DNA of 5,562 bases from Oscillospiraceae bacterium (GTDB taxonomy: Bacteria > Bacillota > Clostridia > Oscillospirales > Oscillospiraceae). This document shows positions 1 to 4,462 of the stretch, piece by piece. A model generated the notes under the pieces. That model worked only from the letters and a program-made list of their open reading frames with translations, did no database searches and had not been told where the DNA came from. The DNA is taken from assembly GCA_017558545.1 (NCBI GenBank), contig JAFYUG010000345.1, forward strand, positions 1-5,562, read 5' to 3'. Position numbers and translations under genes: made by a program. The first letter of the stretch is position 1. Each line of letters opens with the position of its first letter.

Positions 1-406
1 TGTCGCCTGTGACTATGACGCAGTCCTCCCCGTCCTTTTCGCAGATGCGGCTGAGAGTGCCCAGCAGGTCATCGGCTTCGAAGCCCTCTTTCTCCACGCG
101 CATTATGCCCATGGCGTCCAAAACGTCCTTGAGTATGGGCATCTGCACCGCCAGCTCATCGGGCATGCCCTTGCGCTGAGCCTTGTAGCCATCGTAGCGG
201 AGATGGCGGAAGGTGGGGGCACGCAGGTCAAAGGCCACGCATACGCCGTCGGGCTTTTCCTCGTCCAAAAGGCGCTGGAGTATGGTGATGAAGCCGTATA
301 TTCCGTTGGTGGGAGTGCCGTCTGGGGCGTTGAGCATACGTATGCCGTAAAAAGCGCGGTTAACTATGCTGTTGCCGTCTATGGCCAGAAGCTTGAATTT
401 CTTCAT
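1..406 (-). CDS. polA: DNA polymerase I, N-terminal 5'-nuclease domain (partial, runs off the window start)
   Basis: Only the first 135 codons are present. The protein begins MKKFKLLAIDGNSIVNRAFY and shows the PolA 5'-3' exonuclease (FEN-type) signature: Asp10 in the DGNS motif, Asp60 in VAFD, TFRH at 65-68, YKAQRKGMP at 74-82, the acidic cluster Glu110/Asp112/Asp113 in GFEADD, and Asp135 in VTGD. These acidic residues sit at a constant offset of three from the metal ligands of E. coli PolA, so the nuclease site appears intact as far as it can be seen. PolA removes RNA primers and fills gaps in replication and repair. The start at 406 is chosen because it begins the conserved fold directly and lies 11 bases after an AAGGAG site (complement of 418-423). 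A stand-alone 5'-nuclease cannot be excluded because the polymerase part is outside the window, but the sequence style is that of clostridial PolA. It is divergent from nrdG. Confidence 0.93.
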   Translation of the reverse strand, partial: MKKFKLLAIDGNSIVNRAFYGIRMLNAPDGTPTNGIYGFITILQRLLDEEKPDGVCVAFDLRAPTFRHLRYDGYKAQRKGMPDELAVQMPILKDVLDAMGIMRVEKEGFEADDLLGTLSRICEKDGEDCVIVTGD

Positions 407-442
407 AGGGGCATAAACTCCTTGGTAACAATGTTAACTTAT

Positions 443-472
443 ATTATACCACTTAGATTTAGAGTATGTAAA
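443..472 (-). promoter_or_regulatory. Promoter of polA, sigma-A type with extended -10
   Basis: Read on the minus strand there is TTTACA (467-472), an 18-base spacer and a perfect TATAAT (443-448) preceded by TGG, which makes an extended -10. It lies about 40 bases upstream of the polA start codon and points toward it. This is one of the best promoter matches in the window. Confidence 0.75.
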
Positions 473-488
473 GCGGATAAATTTAAAG

Positions 489-539
489 GCTTCTCCCCCC
501 GGAGAAGCTGTCGCACGAATCTGCGACTGATGAGGTGTT
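489..539. repeat. Two-hairpin intergenic repeat, copy 1 (TTCTCC / GGAGAA type)
   Basis: This is an intergenic palindromic element. Hairpin 1 is GCTTCTCC (489-496), loop CCCC, GGAGAAGC (501-508). Two bases later hairpin 2 is GTCGCA (510-515), a six-base loop, TGCGAC (522-527), followed by the tail TGATGAGGTGTT. The same architecture (GC-rich hairpin, then GTCnGC/GCnGAC hairpin, then a TGA/TGG-purine tail) recurs at 693-740 and 4315-4370. No open frame, tRNA or rRNA signal is present. Similar short repeats are common between genes in gut Clostridia; their role is not known to me. Confidence 0.75.
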
Positions 540-583
540 AATTGTGGGGGTGCGCCTGCACATGATTGGTGCAGAGCAAAACA

Positions 584-629
584 TAGTCATTGCGAAGCGC
601 CTTTAGGCGCTGTGGCAATCCGCAGCCCC
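584..629. repeat. TCATTGCGAAGC...TGTGGCAATCC intergenic repeat, copy 1
   Basis: The element starts TAGTCATTGCGA and ends GGCAATCCGCAGCCCC, with a central hairpin AGCGCC-TTTA-GGCGCT (596-611). Outer bases ATTGC (589-593) and GCAAT (615-619) can also pair. A near-identical element lies at 4268-4312, where the central stem has changed on both sides and still pairs. It is non-coding. Confidence 0.8.
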
Positions 630-636
630 TACAAGC

Positions 637-684
637 GGAACGGTCAAGACCGTTCCCTACGGGTGCGCGGCAGATTTAGTCTGC
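637..684. repeat. Hairpin cluster between repeat units
   Basis: Two stem-loops fill the space between the larger repeats. The first is GGAACGGT (637-644), loop CAAG, ACCGTTCC (649-656), a perfect 8-bp stem. The second is GCAGA (670-674), loop TTTAG, TCTGC (680-684). Neither is followed by a T-run, so neither looks like an intrinsic terminator. They are best read as further modules of the intergenic repeat mosaic. The flanking GCCCCTACAA (625-634) recurs at 766-775, 841-850 and, inverted, at 5401-5410. Confidence 0.6.
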
Positions 685-692
685 GCCCTTAA

Positions 693-740
693 GGCCCCCT
701 TGCAAAGGGGGCTGTCTGCGAAGCAGACTGGGGGATTGTC
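693..740. repeat. Two-hairpin intergenic repeat, copy 2 (GCCCCCTT / AAGGGGGC type)
   Basis: Hairpin 1 is GCCCCCTT (694-701), loop GCA, AAGGGGGC (705-712). Hairpin 2 is GTCTGC (714-719), loop GAA, GCAGAC (723-728). The tail TGGGGGATTGTC follows. The layout is the same as copies at 489-539 and 4315-4370, but stem 1 differs in sequence while still pairing. This indicates selection on, or mobility of, the structure and not a coding role. Confidence 0.75.
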
Positions 741-800
741 AAAAAGCGGGCTGTCGAGGACGCCAGCCCCTACAATGGCGCGGAAAACTGAAATCACATC

Positions 801-848
801 GTAGGGGCGAGCATTGCTCGTCCGCGGGCGGCAGATTGCCGCCCCTAC
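801..848. repeat. Inverted-repeat element with GTAGGGGCG ends
   Basis: The ends form a 9-bp inverted repeat, GTAGGGGCG (801-809) and CGCCCCTAC (840-848). Inside are two hairpins: CGAGC-ATT-GCTCG (808-820) and an 8-bp stem GGGCGGCA-GAT-TGCCGCCC (826-844). A half-like copy occurs at 5401-5426. It resembles a small miniature-type palindromic element. No target-site duplication was apparent by eye (flanks CATC and AAAT). Confidence 0.7.
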
Positions 849-874
849 AAATCGGGTCGTCGGAACGCCGTTTC

Positions 875-890
875 CTGCAATATTTTGTGT
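875..890 (+). promoter_or_regulatory. NrdR box A upstream of nrdG
   Basis: The site CTGCAATATTTTGTGT agrees with a working NrdR-box consensus ACACWATATNTWGTGT at 12 of 15 defined positions; the right half-site is perfect. NrdR is the ATP-cone/Zn-ribbon repressor of ribonucleotide reductase genes and usually binds paired boxes about three helical turns apart. Here the second box starts 33 bases downstream. Confidence 0.7.
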
Positions 891-907
891 CCGCACTCTA
901 TAAAAAC

Positions 908-923
908 CCACAATATCTTGCGT
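908..923 (+). promoter_or_regulatory. NrdR box B upstream of nrdG
   Basis: The site CCACAATATCTTGCGT agrees at 13 of 15 defined consensus positions. Its 13-base core CCACAATATCTTG is repeated exactly in the box upstream of nrdD (1677-1689). It overlaps the possible -35 of the nrdG promoter, as expected for a repressor site. Confidence 0.75.
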
Positions 924-946
924 GAAAGATGCAAATATGATAAAAT
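918..946 (+). promoter_or_regulatory. Candidate nrdG promoter (extended -10)
   Basis: There is a weak TTGCGT (918-923), a 17-base spacer and TAAAAT (941-946) with TGA in front, giving an extended -10. An alternative -10 is TATAAA at 899-904, lying between the two NrdR boxes, but it lacks a recognisable -35. Both choices place the operator boxes in or next to the promoter. Sequence alone does not decide between them. Confidence 0.4.
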
Positions 947-981
947 CCCGTGGTATGCTGTCTAAAAAGGGGGAATGGCAC

Positions 982-1671
982 ATGAAAATAAGCGGACTTC
1001 TTAAACTAAGCGCCCTGGACTATCCGGGCAAGATAGCCTGCACCGTGTTTACCCACGGCTGCCCCTTCCGCTGCCCCTTCTGTCATAATGCCGCCCTCGT
1101 AACGGAAAAGGAAGAAGAGGGCATATCGGAAGAGGAATTTTTCGCCTTCCTCAATAAGCGCCGGGGTATATTGGACGGCGTTGCCGTAACCGGGGGCGAG
1201 CCGCTGATGAGAGCAGACCTGCCCGATTTTCTCCGAGGCATAAAGGACATGGGCTATCTTGTGAAGCTGGACACCAACGGCTATTACCCCGATACCCTTC
1301 AAAAATGCATAGAGGCCGGCCTTGTGGACTTCATAGCCATGGACATAAAAAATTCTCCCGCCAAATATGCCCAAAGCTGCGGAAGAGAAAGTGTAGACAT
1401 GGAGAAAATCCGCCGCTCTGTTGAAATCATAAAAAACAGCGGAGTGGACTATGAATTTCGCACCACCGCCGTGGCCGGGCTTCATGAGGATGCAGATTTT
1501 CCCGCCATGGGTGAGATGATAAAAGGAGCGAAGGCATGGTATATTCAGCTTTTCAAAGACTCCGGCGGCCTTATTTCTGATGGCCTCATAGCCCCCTCTG
1601 CGGAAGATATGGAGCGCTGGAAAGCCCTCGCCATGGCCTATGCAGATATAGTGGAATTGAGGGGCATATAA
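982..1671 (+). CDS. nrdG: Anaerobic ribonucleoside-triphosphate reductase activating protein (radical SAM, NrdG type)
   Basis: This cytoplasmic radical-SAM activase uses a 4Fe-4S cluster and S-adenosylmethionine to generate the glycyl radical on NrdD. The 229-residue product has the cluster motif Cys27-x3-Cys31-x2-Cys34 within THGCPFRCPFCHN, the SAM-binding GGEP at 71-74, KLDTNG at 95-100, and the VDFIAMDIK stretch at 115-123. The opening SGLLKLSALDYPGKIACTVF and the DYEFRTT segment (156-162) are typical of the NrdG2-like family found in clostridia and archaea, longer than the roughly 150-residue E. coli NrdG. The start at 982 is preferred over the in-frame ATG at 922 because homology begins at MKISGLLKL and a purine-rich AGGGGG (about 968-973) lies eight bases upstream; the 922 start would add 20 unrelated residues and overlap NrdR box B. 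Stop TAA is followed after 167 bases by nrdD. A pyruvate formate-lyase activase is less likely given the neighbour. Confidence 0.93.
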   Translation: MKISGLLKLSALDYPGKIACTVFTHGCPFRCPFCHNAALVTEKEEEGISEEEFFAFLNKRRGILDGVAVTGGEPLMRADLPDFLRGIKDMGYLVKLDTNGYYPDTLQKCIEAGLVDFIAMDIKNSPAKYAQSCGRESVDMEKIRRSVEIIKNSGVDYEFRTTAVAGLHEDADFPAMGEMIKGAKAWYIQLFKDSGGLISDGLIAPSAEDMERWKALAMAYADIVELRGI

Positions 1672-1676
1672 TCATA

Positions 1677-1692
1677 CCACAATATCTTGTAT
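1677..1692 (+). promoter_or_regulatory. NrdR box C upstream of nrdD
   Basis: The site CCACAATATCTTGTAT agrees at 13 of 15 defined NrdR-box positions and shares 13 consecutive bases with box B before nrdG. It sits directly upstream of the -35 element at 1699. A partner at the usual distance would lie near 1709-1724 (TAACTAAATATGCGAT); this keeps the CTAnATAT-like core but is poor elsewhere, so a second box is only possible. Confidence 0.75.
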
Positions 1693-1698
1693 GCGATA

Positions 1699-1727
1699 TT
1701 GACAAAGTTAACTAAATATGCGATACT
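1699..1727 (+). promoter_or_regulatory. Promoter of nrdD
   Basis: A perfect TTGACA (1699-1704) is followed by a 17-base spacer and GATACT (1722-1727), with TGC in front of the -10 (extended -10). Two near-identical 12-mers, TATGCGATATTG (1690-1701) and TATGCGATACTG (1717-1728), overlap the -35 and the -10. Transcription from here would leave a leader of roughly 105 bases before the nrdD start codon. Confidence 0.65.
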
Positions 1728-1764
1728 GTTAAACGGACGCGCCTCGGTATAGAGGAATGAACAA

Positions 1765-1788
1765 TAGCTCCCGCTGATGAGGGAGCTA
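1765..1788 (+). other. Stem-loop in the nrdD leader
   Basis: TAGCTCCC (1765-1772) and GGGAGCTA (1781-1788) form a perfect 8-bp stem with an 8-base loop. It lies 50 bases upstream of the nrdD start and is followed by a purine-rich stretch, not a T-run, so it is not an intrinsic terminator. A smaller hairpin CCTC/GAGG (1742-1755) precedes it. I do not recognise a riboswitch class; in particular no cobalamin-riboswitch core is visible. It may stabilise the 5' end or serve as a protein-binding site. Confidence 0.5.
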
Positions 1789-1838
1789 AGAGAGCAGTTA
1801 GGGATAAGAAAAGCAGAGAAGAGCTTTGGAGGTATAAA

Positions 1839-4205
1839 ATGTACAGAACACTTAAACGCGACGGAAAGATAGCCGATTTCAAATTAGAAAAGATTTCCCT
1901 TGCCATCATGCTGGCCTTCGATGCCTGCGAGAGACAGTATAACAGGGATATTATCGACTTTCTCGCCCTGAAGGTAACTGCGGACTTTGAGCCTAAAATC
2001 AAGGATAAGCTCATAGCCGTTGAGGATATTCAGGATAGCGTTGAGTCCGTTCTCATTAAGGGCGGCTATGACGATGTGGCCAAGGCCTATATTCTCTACC
2101 GCAAGCAGAGAGAGAGACTCCGCAATCTGAAAACCACCATGCTGGACTATAAGGACACCGTGGATAGCTACCTGAAGGTTGCCGACTGGCGCGTGAAGGA
2201 AAATTCCACCGTTACCTACTCCGTAGGCGGCCTTATTCTCTCCAACTCCGGCGCCATCACCGCCAACTACTGGCTCAGCGAAATCTACGACAAGGAAATT
2301 GCCGACGCCCACCGCAACTGCGATCTGCATATCCATGACCTCAGCATGCTCACCGGCTACTGCGCAGGCTGGAGCCTTAAGCAGCTTATTTCCGAAGGCC
2401 TCGGCGGCGTAACAGGCAAGATTACCTCCCGCCCTGCCGCCCATCTCAGCTCCCTCTGCACCCAGATGGTGAACTTTTTGGGCATCATGCAGAACGAGTG
2501 GGCAGGCGCTCAGGCTTTCTCCAGCTTCGATACCTACCTTGCCCCCTTCGTAAAGGTGGATAATCTCAGCTATAAGCAGGTTTTGCAGTGCATAGAAAGC
2601 TTCGTCTTTGGCGTGAACACCCCCTCCCGCTGGGGCACTCAGGCTCCCTTCACCAATATCACCCTTGACTGGACCGTCCCCAAGGATCTTGAAAACCTCC
2701 CTGCCATCGTAGGCGGCAAGGAGATGGACTTCACATATGGCGACTGCAAGGCCGAGATGGACATGGTAAACCGCGCCTTCATCGAATGCATGATAAAGGG
2801 CGACGCAAATGGCCGCGGCTTCCAGTACCCCATCCCCACCTATTCCATCACCCGTGACTTCGATTGGTCCGATACGGAAAATAACCGCCTGCTCTTTGAA
2901 ATGACCGCCAAATACGGCACCCCCTATTTCTCCAACTACATAAACTCCGATATGGAGCCCAGCGATGTCCGCTCCATGTGCTGCCGTCTGCGTCTGGACC
3001 TTCGCGAGCTGCGCAAAAAGTCCGGCGGCTTCTTCGGCAGCGGCGAGAGCACCGGTAGCGTTGGCGTTGTAACCATCAATATGCCCAGAATTGCCTATCA
3101 GTCTGCTAATGAGCATGAGTTCATGGAGCGCCTTGATAAGCTCATGGATATTGCCGCCCGCTCTTTGAAGATGAAGCGCGATGTTATAACCCGCTTCCTC
3201 AACGATGGCCTCTATCCCTATACCAAGCATTATCTTGGCTCCTTTGATAACCATTTCTCCACCATCGGCCTTGTGGGCATGAACGAAGCCGCCCTCAACG
3301 CCTGCTGGATAGGCAAGGATATGAGCCATAGTGCCGCTCAGGAATTCAGCAAGCGCGTGCTTAACCATATGCGCCAGCGCCTCAGCGATTATCAGGAGCG
3401 CTACGGCGACCTCTATAACCTTGAGGCCACCCCCGCCGAGAGCACTTCCTTCCGCCTTGCCAAGCACGATAGATCCGATTTCCCCAATATCATCACCGCC
3501 TCCGAAGGCTCCACCCCCTACTACACCAACTCTTCCCACCTGCCCGTGGGCTACACCGAGGATATCTTCACCGCCCTTGACGTTCAGGACGAGCTGCAGA
3601 CCCTCTATACCTCCGGCACGGTGTTCCATGCCTTCCTCGGCGAGAAAATGCCCACATGGCAGTCTGCCGCCGCCTTGGTGCGCAAGATTGCGGAGAACTA
3701 CCGCCTGCCTTACTATACCCTCAGCCCCACCTATTCCGTCTGCAAGGAGCATGGCTATCTCGCCGGTGAGCAGTTCACCTGCCCCCATTGCGGAGAAAAG
3801 GCCGAGGTTTATAGCCGCATAACCGGCTATTACCGCCCCGTTCAGAACTGGAACGATGGCAAGGCTCAGGAATATCGCCAGCGCAAGAATTATAATGTTG
3901 CCGCCAGCGCCTTTAAGGGCAGAGAAGTGGACTTCGTGGAAGAGGCCGTGAAGCCCCTTAAGGCCTACGCCGAGGGCACAATGCTCTTCACCACCAAGAC
4001 CTGCCCCAACTGCCGCGTGGCCATGACCTTGCTTGATAAGGCAGAAGTTGGCTATGAAAAGCTGCTGGCCGAGGAAAATGCCGATGCCGTTGCCGCCTTT
4101 GGCATAAATCAGGCCCCCACCTTGATAGTCAGCGACGGCGAAAGCTTCAAAAAGTATTGCGGCGTTTCCGATATCCGCGGATATCTCAGAGATTTGGGCG
4201 CATAA
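1839..4205 (+). CDS. nrdD: Anaerobic (class III) ribonucleoside-triphosphate reductase with a fused C-terminal redoxin domain
   Basis: This is the glycyl-radical enzyme that reduces NTPs to dNTPs without oxygen in the cytoplasm. In the 788-residue product, residues 1-95 are an ATP-cone (KRDGKIADF, then the KISLAI helix), the allosteric activity site. Residues about 100-680 are the catalytic barrel, with HIHD at 164-167, Cys175 in GYCAGW, the Cys-Cys-Arg motif 381-383 (Cys382 the likely thiyl-radical residue by its CR context), and TINMPRI at 412-418. A Zn site follows (Cys635, His638, Cys648, Cys651), then the glycyl loop SRITGYYRP with Gly663. After a short linker, residues about 708-788 form a glutaredoxin/NrdH-like domain: Cys722-Pro-Asn-Cys725 after a beta strand and a cis-Pro loop APTLIV (Pro760). 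Most NrdDs stop soon after the glycine, so this is a true C-terminal fusion. GGAGG sits six bases before the ATG. The downstream trxB suggests that the redoxin is reduced by TrxB. The reading frame is intact throughout. Confidence 0.96.
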   Translation: MYRTLKRDGKIADFKLEKISLAIMLAFDACERQYNRDIIDFLALKVTADFEPKIKDKLIAVEDIQDSVESVLIKGGYDDVAKAYILYRKQRERLRNLKTTMLDYKDTVDSYLKVADWRVKENSTVTYSVGGLILSNSGAITANYWLSEIYDKEIADAHRNCDLHIHDLSMLTGYCAGWSLKQLISEGLGGVTGKITSRPAAHLSSLCTQMVNFLGIMQNEWAGAQAFSSFDTYLAPFVKVDNLSYKQVLQCIESFVFGVNTPSRWGTQAPFTNITLDWTVPKDLENLPAIVGGKEMDFTYGDCKAEMDMVNRAFIECMIKGDANGRGFQYPIPTYSITRDFDWSDTENNRLLFEMTAKYGTPYFSNYINSDMEPSDVRSMCCRLRLDLRELRKKSGGFFGSGESTGSVGVVTINMPRIAYQSANEHEFMERLDKLMDIAARSLKMKRDVITRFLNDGLYPYTKHYLGSFDNHFSTIGLVGMNEAALNACWIGKDMSHSAAQEFSKRVLNHMRQRLSDYQERYGDLYNLEATPAESTSFRLAKHDRSDFPNIITASEGSTPYYTNSSHLPVGYTEDIFTALDVQDELQTLYTSGTVFHAFLGEKMPTWQSAAALVRKIAENYRLPYYTLSPTYSVCKEHGYLAGEQFTCPHCGEKAEVYSRITGYYRPVQNWNDGKAQEYRQRKNYNVAASAFKGREVDFVEEAVKPLKAYAEGTMLFTTKTCPNCRVAMTLLDKAEVGYEKLLAEENADAVAAFGINQAPTLIVSDGESFKKYCGVSDIRGYLRDLGA

Positions 4206-4267
4206 TAAATATAAAGCATCAAGTCCATACCATAGCCCTTGGCTGGTTAAAGGTGAAAATAAAATTT

Positions 4268-4312
4268 TAGTCATTGCGAAGCGGCTTTGCCGCTGTGGCA
4301 ATCCGTAGCCCC
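4268..4312. repeat. TCATTGCGAAGC...TGTGGCAATCC intergenic repeat, copy 2
   Basis: This is the second copy of the 584-629 element: TAGTCATTGCGA, a hairpin AGCGGC-TTT-GCCGCT (4280-4294), then GTGGCAATCCGTAGCCCC. Compared with copy 1, the stem changes from AGCGCC/GGCGCT to AGCGGC/GCCGCT, a paired change that preserves the fold. It lies between nrdD and trxB, 62 bases after the nrdD stop. Confidence 0.8.
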
Positions 4313-4314
4313 TT

Positions 4315-4370
4315 GGCTCTCCCTTTGGGAGGCCGACCCGTAGGGTGTCAGCGAAGCTGACTGAGAGGGC
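4315..4370. repeat. Two-hairpin intergenic repeat, copy 3, with an internal insertion
   Basis: Stem 1 is CTCCC-TTT-GGGAG (4319-4331) and stem 2 is GTCAGC-GAA-GCTGAC (4347-4361), followed by the tail TGAGAGGGC. Unlike copies at 489 and 693, where the two hairpins are one or two bases apart, 15 bases (4332-4346) separate them here. The flanks GGCTCTCCC and GAGAGGGC could also pair across the whole element. It directly abuts the preceding TCATTGCG repeat, as such elements often nest. Confidence 0.7.
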
Positions 4371-4388
4371 AAATATTCTGAAACTCTA

Positions 4389-4416
4389 TCAGCCTCCATG
4401 CTTGCATGGGGGCTGA
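4389..4416 (+). other. Strong CUUG-tetraloop hairpin upstream of trxB
   Basis: TCAGCCTCCATG (4389-4400) and CATGGGGGCTGA (4405-4416) pair over 12 positions, with one T-G wobble, around the four-base loop CTTG closed by G-C, which is a known stable RNA tetraloop. No T-run follows, so a canonical terminator is unlikely. It overlaps the candidate trxB -35 on the DNA. It may be a 3'-end-stabilising structure of the nrdD transcript or another repeat. Confidence 0.55.
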
Positions 4417-4430
4417 ATGTGGTGTATCAT
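4402..4430 (+). promoter_or_regulatory. Candidate promoter of trxB
   Basis: TTGCAT (4402-4407), a 17-base spacer and TATCAT (4425-4430, five of six consensus bases) end 32 bases before the trxB start. The -35 matches only three of six positions, so support is moderate. If real, trxB could be transcribed separately from nrdD, from which it is 257 bases away. Confidence 0.4.
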
Positions 4431-4462
4431 GAAAACATATCCTTTTATACGGAGGAAAAGCC

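Noticed and set aside
403..414. Three-codon minus-strand ORF (MPL-stop) whose stop overlaps the polA ATG
   Set aside because: The AAGGAG is only three bases from this ATG, too close for efficient initiation, and suits the polA start better; probably coincidence.
203..541. Plus-strand open frame of 112 codons over the polA start and promoter
   Set aside because: It is antisense to the clearly conserved PolA nuclease domain and then runs into intergenic repeats; no homology is recognisable.
485..850. CRISPR array
   Set aside because: The repeats are palindromic, of several unrelated types, irregularly spaced and in both orientations, with no uniform spacers or cas genes.
922..981. Upstream in-frame ATG extending nrdG by 20 residues
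   Set aside because: The extension would overlap NrdR box B and the candidate -10, lacks family similarity, and the ATG at 982 has an appropriately spaced purine-rich site.
657..983. Minus-strand open frame of 108 codons in the repeat region
   Set aside because: It is built from palindromic repeats plus the NrdR boxes and nrdG leader; composition is that of translated repeats.
1757..1777. Six-codon leader ORF (MNNSSR) ahead of nrdD
   Set aside because: Its only purine-rich site is about one base upstream of the ATG, and the coding stretch is mostly the left arm of the leader hairpin.
4229..4247. Bulged hairpin AGCC-CTT-GGCT after nrdD as a terminator
   Set aside because: The stem is short and bulged and is followed by TAAAGG rather than a T-run.
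1884..4301. Antisense open frame of 805 codons across nrdD
   Set aside because: It is the shadow of nrdD: strong C/G third-position bias removes stop codons from the reverse frame. Its translation is repetitive Gly/Ala/Val-rich sequence with no family motif and no proper ribosome site, whereas nrdD has complete conserved motifs.
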